DNA of 64,000 bases. Source: Saprospiraceae bacterium UBA7687. GTDB lineage: Bacteria > Bacteroidota > Bacteroidia > Chitinophagales > Saprospiraceae. Below, in pieces: positions 36,648 to 45,116 of the stretch; position 1 is the first letter of the stretch; each line of letters begins with the position of its first letter. Position numbers and translations under genes: made by a program. The DNA is taken from positions 1 through 64,000 of the forward strand of contig DLGT01000172.1 of assembly GCA_002482845.1 (NCBI GenBank). Reading direction: 5' to 3'. The notes under the pieces were generated by a model. That model was not told the origin of the DNA, ran no database searches, and saw only the letters and a list, made by a program, of their open reading frames with translations.

Positions 36648-37468
36648 ACTAGGATGGCATTATTTTCAAAGATGGAATCTAGTGCATTTTCGATAAACAG
36701 AGGCAAGATCGTATCGTGGGTCAACTCTATTTTATCTGGATCATCGATATGTTCCATCATAGCATCGTATTTAGCCTGTCCGAAATTCTCAATTACTTTA
36801 TCTCTGATTTCTTGTTTTTCAAAATGAATCTTCATACCCACAGGGTCGGCTTCAGGGTGGAATTGTGTACCTACGAACTCATTTGAAAATCTTACAGCCA
36901 TTATAGCTCTTTCGTAGACGACATGATCCCTGATTTTTTCCATCGCTAGAATCCTAGCCCCATGATGGTTGAATACATCTAGATCTGGTTGTATCAATTG
37001 GAAATCACGACTATCAACGGCATACAATGGATCAGGTAAACTCGCGAATATAGGATCTGATTCCCCATATTTAGTCATGTGTACAGGCATTACGCCAAAT
37101 GATGTTGATTTTCTTGGTGCAAGTGTACCTAGTTCGAAATAATGGCAAGCCATTTGGAAAGAATGACATATAAAAAACATGTATTTTTTCTCAAATTGGT
37201 TGTTTTGGTTGTATTGCCACAAATCACCTACTAAATTGTACCATGCTTTGTCCCAAACGCCGTCACCTTCCATTGGGTTGCCTGGACCGCCACTTGAAAT
37301 ATAAACGTCGTACTCAAGTCCTGGGATTTCATTTTTGCTTCTTACATCAAACTCATCAATATCAAAGGCACTGCTGTACATGGTGGCTATATCTCTGATA
37401 CAACGCATTCCCTGATTAGGTCTGCCATCATTCATATCAAGAATGGCCATTCTTAACTTTTGCTCCAT
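36644..37468 (-). CDS. Class I glutamine amidotransferase-like protein
   Basis: 274 residues. The class I GATase triad is visible: the nucleophile Cys in MFFICHSFQMACHY (near 109) and the His and Glu in VGTQFHPEADP (near 205). The Cys sits in FICHSF and not the commoner CxGxQ, so it is a divergent member. It would hydrolyse Gln to give ammonia to a partner. It lies between two ATP-grasp genes and overlaps one, which makes a ligase-amidotransferase complex plausible. It is not a known purine or amino-acid pathway enzyme from what I can read. Confidence 0.8.
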   Translation of the reverse strand: MEQKLRMAILDMNDGRPNQGMRCIRDIATMYSSAFDIDEFDVRSKNEIPGLEYDVYISSGGPGNPMEGDGVWDKAWYNLVGDLWQYNQNNQFEKKYMFFICHSFQMACHYFELGTLAPRKSTSFGVMPVHMTKYGESDPIFASLPDPLYAVDSRDFQLIQPDLDVFNHHGARILAMEKIRDHVVYERAIMAVRFSNEFVGTQFHPEADPVGMKIHFEKQEIRDKVIENFGQAKYDAMMEHIDDPDKIELTHDTILPLFIENALDSIFENNAILV

Positions 37469-37521
37469 GGGTTGACTTTCTTAATTTATCCTATTCTAAT
37501 ACTAGCCGTCTGTTAATTAAT

Positions 37522-38496
37522 TTAGACTGCTTTTTTGGCTCTTGGTTTCTTTGGAGCTGCAAATATATCACTTATAAACGTTCCCCAAGTCAAATTCGTT
37601 TGATTTGCTTTATGATTTTGTGCTTTTTCTATGGCCATTAAAGCTGCATTTTCTACTATCCAATCAAAATTTGCCTGCCCTACAGAGTTGATATCGGCAT
37701 CTGGTGCAGGATTGCAGAAGTCAATGGCAATAGGAATGCCGTCTCTAACAGCAAATTCTACTGTATTGAAATCATACCCTAATGCATGACACAATGTCTT
37801 AGTGTATTTTTCTACAGTTGCCAATAACTTTTTATCTGTCGTAGGATTATCAACTACATATCTTAAGTGATGTGGGTTTCTAGGTTCGTAAGGCATGATG
37901 TGAACCCTATCTCCTGCAAGGTAATAACATCTGAAGTAATGATCAAAAACGATCTCTTCTTGCAAAAGCATAACCAATTGGTCTGTTTCTGCGTGTTTCT
38001 CCCATAGATCTTCTGGGCTAGTTACTTTGTACACACTTTTCCATCCACCACCTGAGTGAGGCTTCATGTAAGCTGGAAACTTGATATAATCAAATATTCT
38101 TTCCCAATCAGTAGGGTATTTCAGGTTTCTGAATGACTTTTCGGATGTATCGTCAGGTCTATTGTGAGAAGGTAGTAACACTGTATTTGGTACAGGTACA
38201 TTTACTTTTTTTGAAAGACAATTATTAAAAAACTTCTCATCTGCACTCCACCAAAAAGGGTTATTAACAACTGCTGTACCTGTCAAGGCTGCATTTTTTA
38301 GATATGCGCGATAGAAAGGAACATCTTGGGATATTCTATCTATAATAACCGCATATTCTGTGGGATCTGCTTGTTCTACAACATCTATTTGGACCGCTTC
38401 GGCTATGATTCCTTTTACTTTTTTGGAATTGACTCTGTCGATAAACGCTTGTGGAAACGTATCTTCCTTACCAAATAAGATTCCTATCTTCTTCAT
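37522..38496 (-). CDS. ATP-grasp ligase (RimK/D-Ala ligase-like)
   Basis: 324 residues. Residues 100-310 show the ATP-grasp pattern: FPAYMKPHSGGGWKSV (ATP-binding Lys and Gly loop), LVMLLQEEIVFD with the acidic pair that follows, and the metal-binding end VEFAVRDGIPIAIDFCNPAP, containing Glu, Asp and Asn. The N-terminal alpha/beta domain starts IGILFGKEDTF. The C-terminus is basic (KKPRAKKA). It is the first gene of the three tightly spaced ligase/amidotransferase genes; the esterase gene lies 480 nt upstream on the same strand. It probably joins a carboxylate to an amine or ammonia. Substrates are unknown. Confidence 0.82.
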   Translation of the reverse strand: MKKIGILFGKEDTFPQAFIDRVNSKKVKGIIAEAVQIDVVEQADPTEYAVIIDRISQDVPFYRAYLKNAALTGTAVVNNPFWWSADEKFFNNCLSKKVNVPVPNTVLLPSHNRPDDTSEKSFRNLKYPTDWERIFDYIKFPAYMKPHSGGGWKSVYKVTSPEDLWEKHAETDQLVMLLQEEIVFDHYFRCYYLAGDRVHIMPYEPRNPHHLRYVVDNPTTDKKLLATVEKYTKTLCHALGYDFNTVEFAVRDGIPIAIDFCNPAPDADINSVGQANFDWIVENAALMAIEKAQNHKANQTNLTWGTFISDIFAAPKKPRAKKAV

Positions 38497-38976
38497 GACA
38501 AATGATTTTATTTAATGGTTATCTAATATATTTATTTAAGATCGATTGCAAATATTGAATAATGGTTTGAATTATCCTATATTTCAAGAAGCATTTTTTA
38601 TTTTATTTTTTTAATCTTCGATCATTTATGCAATTTGCATTTGAGACTTATGGTTAAATTTGAAATTTAATTTTGTACGTAGCGTTATTACAGGTTTTTT
38701 TGATAATCTGTTTTGTCTTATTTATAATTGCGAAATATAATTTTATTGCAGTTTTTTAAAGGTATTGATGGTGAAATAAGTTCATTTTTGGATAATATTT
38801 CAGTCACCTTTTGGATTCGTCCTTATCAACAAACGATTTATAATGGAAGAGAATTTGAATATCATTATACCACAAACCACCCATTTTTATAAAAATGAAT
38901 AGCTTATAAATGAATCGTCAAGCGAAGCCAAGAAAAAATCCCTTGACTAGCTAGATTTCCAACAAAATATTTATGA
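38497..38976. other. Intergenic gap before the ATP-grasp gene
   Basis: 480 nt, AT-rich. I see no convincing gene. A TAATTTTG sequence on the plus strand (38668-38675) is a -7-like match without a gene behind it. The promoter of the ATP-grasp operon should lie here but has no clear -33/-7 pair. Confidence 0.4.
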
Positions 38977-39708
38977 CTAAAACTTTGACTCTAATAAATA
39001 AGGCAACATAGCACGCCAAGTAGGCCAATCGTGTTTGATATCATATCCCCATATGTCTAGATGATGATTGATGTGACGGTGATGAAGCAATCCTGAAATG
39101 TATCTTGACCCATCAGGATCTTCGTAATCTCCCGAACCAGCGAGAATATGGATGTGTTTTGAGCTTCTGATTTGATCAAGATGCCATTGATCTTGTAGAT
39201 CTTTTAGGTAATGAAGAGGACTATTCCAATAACAATCATCATCCCAATAACTCTTTGAGTAAGCCCCAAGATCATATAGTCCTGACATTGCAATACAACC
39301 ATTAATTGCCGTGGGATTTTTGAAAAATAAATTGGCAGCATGAAGGGCGCCAAATGATGCACCACAAGTAATGATGGGTGTTTCTTGGCTAGTTCTACCT
39401 TTGATGTAAGGTACTACTTCATTATAAACATAATCATTAAATTGTTTGTGTCGCACTACTTTCTGACGACCATCTATCTTGTTATTCAACCAGCTTTCGC
39501 TATTGATAGAATTGATAGAATAGACTTTGACTTTGCCTTGGTCAATGTAATTTGAGATGGCGTCAATAAGTAAAAAACGTTCATATTCTAGATAATCAGC
39601 AGCAGCTGTAGGCAGTAATAATAGCGCAAAACCATGATGACCGTATTCTACTATTTCCATGTTTTTGTTTAGCGAAGGGCTGTACCACTCTTGAATATGT
39701 CTGTGCAT
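38977..39708 (-). CDS. Esterase-like alpha/beta hydrolase
   Basis: 243 residues with an esterase-D/PHB-depolymerase-like alpha/beta fold. The nucleophile is in TCGASFGALHA (near 117), the Asp is probably in GSGDYEDPDG (near 190) and the His in IKHDWPTW (near 230). No signal peptide is seen, so it acts in the cytosol. Gene neighbours downstream are two ATP-grasp proteins and a glutamine amidotransferase. Esterases of this type occur with ATP-grasp amide-ligase genes in several bacteria, so it may remove a protecting or product ester; that is inference. Confidence 0.82.
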   Translation of the reverse strand: MHRHIQEWYSPSLNKNMEIVEYGHHGFALLLLPTAAADYLEYERFLLIDAISNYIDQGKVKVYSINSINSESWLNNKIDGRQKVVRHKQFNDYVYNEVVPYIKGRTSQETPIITCGASFGALHAANLFFKNPTAINGCIAMSGLYDLGAYSKSYWDDDCYWNSPLHYLKDLQDQWHLDQIRSSKHIHILAGSGDYEDPDGSRYISGLLHHRHINHHLDIWGYDIKHDWPTWRAMLPYLLESKF

Positions 39709-39881
39709 AACTTAAATTTTTGTGCAAGAAAAGAATTATTTTTAAATTGTACTATTAATCGAATGTAAAAAGGTTAAAAAATGTTGGTAAATAAGATGAC
39801 TATATCTTTCAAAACTGAAACCCTATAGAATCGTAGGTGGAAAAACACCTACTTTTAATTACTCCGTTTTTCTATAATTTT

Positions 39882-40310
39882 TTAAAATCTTGGCACCCAG
39901 CATTTGACTTTGTTTTGATAAAGTCTATATTCATCTCCAAATTTACCCAATAAATCAACTTCTTCTGATGGTCTTACCAGATAATGCCATAGAATAGCGC
40001 CTGCAATGGCATACGTTATCACAAATGGAGAGCCTAAGATAAGACCTACTGAAATACCTTGACCAATTCCAGCTAATGCCATAGGATTGCGGACAAATTT
40101 ATAAGGACCAGCTATGACCAGTATTTGTGGACATTCCAAAGGTAAGGGTGTACCTTTCCCATGCCAACTCATAGTATATCCACTCCAAAGTCCTAATAGA
40201 CTGAATAAAATAAACGCAGCCCAACCCATTAAAGAATAGTTTTCAAAGTCAGTTTTGAAAATACTTTTTTCTACATAAACGATCAACTTTGGAATTAGCC
40301 ATAAAAACAC
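39882..40310 (-). CDS. Isoprenylcysteine-methyltransferase/PEMT-like membrane protein
   Basis: 142 residues from GTG 40310. Four hydrophobic segments and the SAM-binding motif GPYKFVRNPMALAGIG (near 70) mark the phospholipid/isoprenylcysteine methyltransferase superfamily; a conserved late segment reads RPSEEVDLLGKFGDEY. Members methylate lipids or small molecules at the membrane. Upstream of the GTG the same frame continues readable (WNLLKTILHTVVF) but is interrupted by TAG at 40314-40316, so the natural N-terminus may have been longer and lost to a nonsense change, with GTG as a fallback start. Confidence 0.75.
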   Translation of the reverse strand: MFLWLIPKLIVYVEKSIFKTDFENYSLMGWAAFILFSLLGLWSGYTMSWHGKGTPLPLECPQILVIAGPYKFVRNPMALAGIGQGISVGLILGSPFVITYAIAGAILWHYLVRPSEEVDLLGKFGDEYRLYQNKVKCWVPRF

Positions 40311-40437
40311 AAACTAAAATACAACCGTATGCAAGATTGTCTTCAAGAGATTCCAAACTCCGTTTTGAGAATTGGATGGGCTGTAAAATTTATTGGAAGA
40401 AAACAATTACAATATTTTTTTTAAAAAATAGAAAAAA

Positions 40438-40474
40438 TCTCACAAATATACCATAATGTGGTATATTTGTGAGA
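40438..40474. promoter_or_regulatory. Operator overlapping the parDE promoter
   Basis: TCTCACAAATATACCA-TAATG-TGGTATATTTGTGAGA: 16-bp perfect arms. The right arm contains the -7 box TATATTTG (40462-40469), so a protein bound here blocks transcription. Autoregulation by the antitoxin or toxin-antitoxin complex is the rule for such loci. Confidence 0.8.
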
Positions 40475-40486
40475 TAATTAAAAGAA

Positions 40487-40738
40487 ATGGGTAAAAATAC
40501 ATCTGTTATCCTGGGTGAATATTACGAAGAATTGATTAAAAAGGAAATGAGTATAGGTACTTATGGATCTGCGTCAGAAATGATTAGGGAAGGTTTAAGG
40601 CTTTTGGTTGAGCGAAAGCAAAAAATACAAGCCATTAATAATGCTTTGGATGCTGGCGAAAAAAGTGGTGAACCACTTTCTTATGACCATGATGCCTTTC
40701 TAAAAAAAATGGCTACCAAGTATAAACAAAATGTATAA
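40487..40738 (+). CDS. parD: ParD-like antitoxin of a type II toxin-antitoxin pair
   Basis: 83 residues, ribbon-helix-helix. The N-terminal strand (MGKNTSVILGEYYEELIKKE) and helix GTYGSASEMIREGLRLLVERK follow the ParD/CC2985 pattern, and the C-terminal tail, rich in Lys and Glu, would bind the toxin. The stop overlaps the toxin ORF by 8 nt. A 16-bp inverted repeat covers the promoter. The pair lies 3.2 kb left of the cassette array and next to an IS91 element, where toxin-antitoxin genes often stabilise mobile DNA. Confidence 0.88.
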   Translation: MGKNTSVILGEYYEELIKKEMSIGTYGSASEMIREGLRLLVERKQKIQAINNALDAGEKSGEPLSYDHDAFLKKMATKYKQNV

Positions 40739-41021
40739 AATTCTCATTCTCCCGGAAGCCTATCGAGATATTGAAGTAATATTTGATTACACTGTAGAGA
40801 ATTGGTCATATAATCAGGCCGTAAAATATGTAGCGCTTATTGATGATTGTATTAATGATATTGCGCAAGAAAAACTAATAGGAAAAAATTATGTACATTC
40901 TAGTAAGGAGTATAAAACAATTAAAACTGGTAGGCATATTATTTTTTACAGATTTCAAGACAAAACCTGCATTGTAGTGAGAATACTCCATGAAAAAATG
41001 GATTTTGATAATAATTTGTGA
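40731..41021 (+). CDS. parE: ParE/RelE-superfamily toxin
   Basis: 96 residues. The order LPEAYRDIEVIFDYTVENW..., YVALIDDCINDIAQE, and HIIFYRFQDKTCIVVRILHEKMD is the ParE signature; the final VRILHE motif is especially typical. ParE proteins poison DNA gyrase and are neutralised by ParD. Start overlaps the antitoxin stop (8 nt), so translation is coupled. Both genes are intact. Confidence 0.9.
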   Translation: MYKILILPEAYRDIEVIFDYTVENWSYNQAVKYVALIDDCINDIAQEKLIGKNYVHSSKEYKTIKTGRHIIFYRFQDKTCIVVRILHEKMDFDNNL

Positions 41022-41184
41022 TAAACCAATTTTGATTTTAACTTATAATGATAAAAAAATCATTTCGGTGACTTTATATTGTAAGAGGAACAGATTAAAA
41101 GATTGAAATGATGACTGAGATTTTTTTAAGACTGGAATATGTATCGCCATATGCTCACTTAGGTCAAACTAAAAACCCCGCATT

Positions 41185-41967
41185 CTAACTTGTCTTTTTG
41201 CTATATTTTCTAAATGCTTGAATGAGTTGATAACCAAGGTATGTGATTATTATGCGCCAGGCGAAATCAATTACTCTTGCTATCGGAGTTATAGTCACAT
41301 ATTCATTTTCAATCTTTCCATTTATTAACAATGGCATTTGTATAAATTCTCCTTTTCTTATTGGATTTATGAATTCAAAAAAATAAGAGAAAAGCGTTTC
41401 ATATGTTTCAATTTCATTTGGATTACCTGAACCAAATGAAAAACCTAAACTACGACAGTAAAAAATATAGATTATAATTCCTAAACCAAAAATCCAGCTC
41501 ACTGCCCATTGCCAACTTTGACCAAAATTATTGGAATACTTATTTAATGATAATTGAAATCTTTCCCAATATTGACCACCTGTTTTAAATAAATTAGTTC
41601 TATGTACATCTAGTTCTTTACCTTGGTATTCTATTGCTTTAACAGCATCACCACGACCTTCGTACATTTTTTTGTATTGGCTGTAAATCAGCTTTTTATG
41701 TTTTAAATCATCAATACTTAGATTCCAATATTCAGGAAAAAGCTTAATAGAGATCCATTTAAAAATCTTTAACTTTATTTTTTTAAACCAATTATGATTG
41801 TTTAAACTTTCCCCTTTTTCTTCATCTTCCTGTCTATGAAGTTCATTTTCCCAAACTTCTAGTTCTGCTTTATGGAACTTAGTACTATTTAAAGAGTCTC
41901 CTCTATTATCGAAAACCTTTTTGAGCTGAGTGAATAATAGCCTTTTTTGTTCTGAACTATTGTTGAA
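41185..41967 (-). pseudogene. 3' remnant of a membrane protein gene cut by the IS91 element
   Basis: The minus-strand frame is open from 41967 (just left of the element) to the stop at 41185, about 261 codons, but has no good start; the first ATG, at 41667, leaves only 160. The N-terminal part is a charged, coiled region (SSEQKRLLFTQLKKVF...), followed by a membrane segment (SWQWAVSWIFGLGIIIYIFY) and a second C-terminal segment (VIDFAWRIIITYLGYQLIQA). No family recognised. The 5' end is missing and does not reappear on the right side of the element, so part has been deleted. Confidence 0.75.
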
Positions 41968-42031
41968 CTAAACCTTCGGTAGCTTCTTGGCTTGATTATT
42001 GGCATTTGTTTTTTAATTAAATCATATTAAA

Positions 42032-42990
42032 ATGTCAACAAAAAAAAGCGACCAGAAGATCTAGGTCAACACACGATCATTGCTCAAGCGCGATCACAAG
42101 TTACGGGTTTTGCGGAACTAATCGACAAATTTGAGAAAAAACTTTCTGTCCTCGGACGCAGTAGTAGTACCTGCAAAAACTATGCCCGACACATAGCCAA
42201 GATGGCACTTCACTATGATTGCCTACCCACCGAACTCGAAGAAGATCAGGTGACTGATTATCTTCACCTACTCAAAGAACAACACAAAACACCGTCGGAC
42301 TCTTACTTTAAGCACACAGTATATGGTCTGCTCATGCTTTGCAAGGTGGAAGGTTTAAAACCTCATGGCATTGGCCTGCCAAGTATCAAGGGTCCCAATA
42401 AACTTCCTGTAGTATTATCTAAAGAAGAGATGTGGCGATTATTATCATCGCCTGATTTACTAAAGCATAAAATACTCATCGGGTTGCTCTATGGTTGTGG
42501 TCTGCGATGTATGGAAGCACGCAGCGTAAGATTACAAGATCTTGATTTTGATCGAAAAATGTTGCTTGTTGTTCAGGGCAAAGGCAAGAAAGATCGATAT
42601 GTTCCACTGAGTGGACACTTGATTCGAGGATTAAAGCAGTACATTGATGCAGAGCGACCTGACGAATGGTTATTCAATGGTCAGCCTATGGAAAACCGCA
42701 AAGGAGGTGATTTCGATAGTCGATACTCACAAAAAGGAGTACAGTGGGCTGTGAGTTCAGCATCCAAAAAAGCAGGCATAATCAAACATGTCAATGTGCA
42801 TACACTGAGACACACCTTTGCTACTCATTTGCTGGAAGACGGTATGGACATCATGACGCTTAAAGAATTGCTAGGACACGAGCGCATCGAGACGACGCTG
42901 ATCTATCTGCATATAGCTCAGAGCGGTCGCCGCAAACCCTTTAGTCCTTTGGATACTCTATTTGCAGCATGCGCGCCAAAAACGAAGTAG
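42032..42990 (+). CDS. XerD-like tyrosine recombinase, possible -1 frameshift in a run of eight A
   Basis: The catalytic domain (from about residue 130) has RMEARS..., LRHTFATHLLED, GHERIETTLIYLH, i.e. the Arg, His-x-x-Arg, His/Trp and Tyr positions of tyrosine recombinases. An intact ORF starts at ATG 42202, but the frame is open back to 42046 and encodes an N-terminal SAM-like core-binding domain (FAELIDKFEKKLSVLG...). The only good start, ATG 42032 (MSTKKS), is in another frame and stops at 42062. A -1 shift at A8 (42040-42047, AAAAAAAAG) joins them and gives about 320 residues, the family's usual size. Integron integrases have an extra segment between the two boxes that I do not see, so this is not IntI. 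Confidence 0.75.
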
Positions 42991-44096
42991 CCCATGTGCT
43001 GCATCGGTCATGGGACAAGGTAGAGAATAGCTCACTTAGCTCATGGCAAATACGTACACTTAGGGCGATCAAAGATTGCAGAACGCTAGCACTAGGTGGA
43101 CACGTTGATGCATGCGATAGTTGTGGACATATACAGATAAGTTACAATAGTTGTCGCAATCGTCATTGCCCTAAGTGTCAAGGTCACAAGCGGCAGCAAT
43201 GGATCGAGGCACGAGAAACGGAGTTGCTTCCTGTGCCATATTTTCATGTTGTTTTTACCTTGCCTAGTGAGCTAAACTCTTTGGCTATACATAAGCCCAA
43301 GATCATTTACGATGCACTTTTTCGAGCAGCTTGGGAGACAATAGGAGCATTTGCAGGAAAAAACAATAAGGCAGGCATGATCTCAATCCTTCACACATGG
43401 GGACAAAATTTGAGCTTGCATCCACACATCCATTGCATTATTCCTGGAGGTACAATCGATCAAAATGGTAAGTGGAAACTATCAAAGTCCAATGGTAAAT
43501 TTCTTTACCCCGTCAAGGCAATGAGTAAAGTATATCGAGCTAAGTACGTGGCTATACTGAGGGCAACAGAACTTGAAATAGAGCAATCTACTTTCGACAC
43601 ATTATTCAAAAAAGAATGGGTGGTGTATGCCAAAAGACCTTTTGGATCACCCAAGTCCGTGGTCGAATATCTGGGGCGATACACTCATAAGATAGCGATC
43701 TCTAATCATCGTATATTGTCCATCGATGATCATACAGTGACGATATCATACAAGGATTATCGTGCAGAAGGTCAAAAGAAAACGATGACACTCAGCCATG
43801 AAGAGTTCATTCGCAGATTTGCTTTGCATATCCTTCCCAAGCGGTTGGTAAGGATTAGGCACTACGGTATCCTAAGCTCAACTTGGAAACGATCCAAGTT
43901 AACCACCTTACAATCCAAACTCACAGGGTTAGTTCTACCATCATTGCCTGTTGTGATCAAAGGATCTTATCATGTAGCCTGCCCTTGCTGCAAAACCGGG
44001 CAGATGATCACACTCCTCACTTTTGGGAGACGTGGTCCACCAAGTGAGTTTTACAAGGCGGCAAATGAAAAAGTTTCTTCCCTAAATGCAATATGA
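42969..44096 (+). CDS. tnpA: IS91-family transposase (HUH, Y2)
   Basis: 375 residues. The N-terminal zinc-binding part reads CDSCGHIQISYNSCRNRHCPKC, the HUH motif is in LHPHIHCIIPGG (near 152), and the two catalytic Tyr are in VVEYLGRYTHKIAI (near 235-240). The length and motif order match IS91/IS801 transposases, which move by rolling-circle replication. The start overlaps the recombinase gene by 22 nt. No stop or frameshift is present, so it is probably intact. Confidence 0.92.
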   Translation: MRAKNEVAHVLHRSWDKVENSSLSSWQIRTLRAIKDCRTLALGGHVDACDSCGHIQISYNSCRNRHCPKCQGHKRQQWIEARETELLPVPYFHVVFTLPSELNSLAIHKPKIIYDALFRAAWETIGAFAGKNNKAGMISILHTWGQNLSLHPHIHCIIPGGTIDQNGKWKLSKSNGKFLYPVKAMSKVYRAKYVAILRATELEIEQSTFDTLFKKEWVVYAKRPFGSPKSVVEYLGRYTHKIAISNHRILSIDDHTVTISYKDYRAEGQKKTMTLSHEEFIRRFALHILPKRLVRIRHYGILSSTWKRSKLTTLQSKLTGLVLPSLPVVIKGSYHVACPCCKTGQMITLLTFGRRGPPSEFYKAANEKVSSLNAI

Positions 44097-44230
44097 TTTT
44101 GGGTAAGGGAAGGTATGTTCCATATTGAATAGAATTTAGTGATTTGGCTCACTCAATGACTCACACTCATGAAAAATTACTACTAAAGCCTTTGAAATCA
44201 ACTTGCAAAGGAGAGGGAATAGTCAAGGTA

Positions 44231-44373
44231 GCTAACGATATCTCCATAACTTGTAACGCTCTGCGTTAATAATCTAAAATTCGTATTTCAAGTTTGGCTC
44301 CGCTACCGAAGCTTCCGTTCAACGGAGTTTTCATTCTAGGCACTTCGTACCAAACGAAAACTTAGTTGTTAGC
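44231..44373 (-). other. attC-like site at the 3' end of the DUF4386 gene (S1)
   Basis: The ends GCTAAC...GTTAGC are inverted repeats with further paired segments inside (GTTTGG at about 44292 and CCAAAC at about 44350). Size 143 bp. It lies 39 nt from the stop of the DUF4386 gene on the minus strand, the place of an attC relative to its cassette gene. The core is not an exact GTTRRRY, so I call it attC-like. Confidence 0.45.
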
Positions 44374-44412
44374 AGCAGGGCATTCTTATTTCATGGCTTA
44401 TTAAGTTCTGTC

Positions 44413-45093
44413 TTACGATTTTCTTATCCCTTTAACCAATAAATAAATCCCCAAAGTAAATTCAAAAAAAGCAACCATAATAGCAGCTACTCCTGTCAAT
44501 GGTGATGAACGTTCTATAACACCAAACAAGAGAGCAAAGTAACCGGCAAATAATGGGAAAGCACCTATAATACCAATGACCGAAAGCCAACGAGGTACTA
44601 AACGTGATTTGTATAACAATATACCTAACAATAAATCATCAATGGCAGGCATAAAGCTTTGACCAAGTACAAAAATACGGTCATAGAGCGCTACCAGTGT
44701 ACGGCTTATCGCTATGGAACTTTCTCCTGCTCCTTGTTGATGCAACGTAACTGCTCCTAGTAGGAATGCCACACCAACGAATATAGTACAAGCTTCTAAT
44801 GTACGGGCAGCTATAAGCCCTATGGCAAGCGTTTCATTTTGCTTTTTTAAAACTGAAAATAAAATAATGGATGTAATGATCCCAGAAAGTGCTACAATTA
44901 TTTCCAGTATGCCACCAATCACTACATTATTGTCGTTAGCATTACTAAGCAGATAATTTGGCTCGTGAATAGGTTGATACAAAAATAATGTGGGTATAGA
45001 AACAAAGGTGAGTATGTAAAAGAAACCCGCCCAAAAAGCTGTTTTGTGAGGTAAATTCAGCTGAACCTTTTTATTTAAATTAGATGAATACAT
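44413..45093 (-). CDS. DUF4386-domain membrane protein
   Basis: 226 residues, six membrane helices. The helix pattern and phrases AFWAGFFYILTFVSIP, VALSGIITSIILF and SFMPAIDDLLLGILLYKSRLVPRWLSVIG are typical of the DUF4386 family of uncharacterised inner-membrane proteins. It is the last gene of the AraC-linked minus-strand group that also has MDR, thioredoxin-reductase-like and SDR genes. A role in that group is unknown. Confidence 0.85.
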   Translation of the reverse strand: MYSSNLNKKVQLNLPHKTAFWAGFFYILTFVSIPTLFLYQPIHEPNYLLSNANDNNVVIGGILEIIVALSGIITSIILFSVLKKQNETLAIGLIAARTLEACTIFVGVAFLLGAVTLHQQGAGESSIAISRTLVALYDRIFVLGQSFMPAIDDLLLGILLYKSRLVPRWLSVIGIIGAFPLFAGYFALLFGVIERSSPLTGVAAIMVAFFEFTLGIYLLVKGIRKS

Positions 45094-45116
45094 ATTTTTA
45101 AATGTTTAATAAATTA

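Larger units (their letters stand above)
41969..44100 (+). mobile_element. IS91-family element with accessory tyrosine recombinase
   Basis: Two overlapping genes: a XerD-like tyrosine recombinase and an IS91-type HUH transposase. The left end is set by the break in the membrane-protein gene, where the tetranucleotide GAAC (41965-41968), a known IS91 target, lies at the junction. IS91 elements lack terminal inverted repeats, so the right end is uncertain; it may be anywhere from 44100 to 44230. Pairing with a tyrosine recombinase is typical of some Bacteroidota IS91-like elements. Confidence 0.75.

Noticed and set aside
38668..38675. Plus-strand promoter in the 480-nt gap
   Set aside because: The -7 match has no -33 partner and no gene downstream.
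41022..41184. Third gene of the toxin-antitoxin operon
   Set aside because: No ORF beyond chance length and no coding-like composition.
42202..42990. Tyrosine recombinase as the integron integrase of the cassette array
   Set aside because: It lacks the extra segment that IntI proteins have between the two conserved boxes and is translationally coupled to an IS91 transposase.
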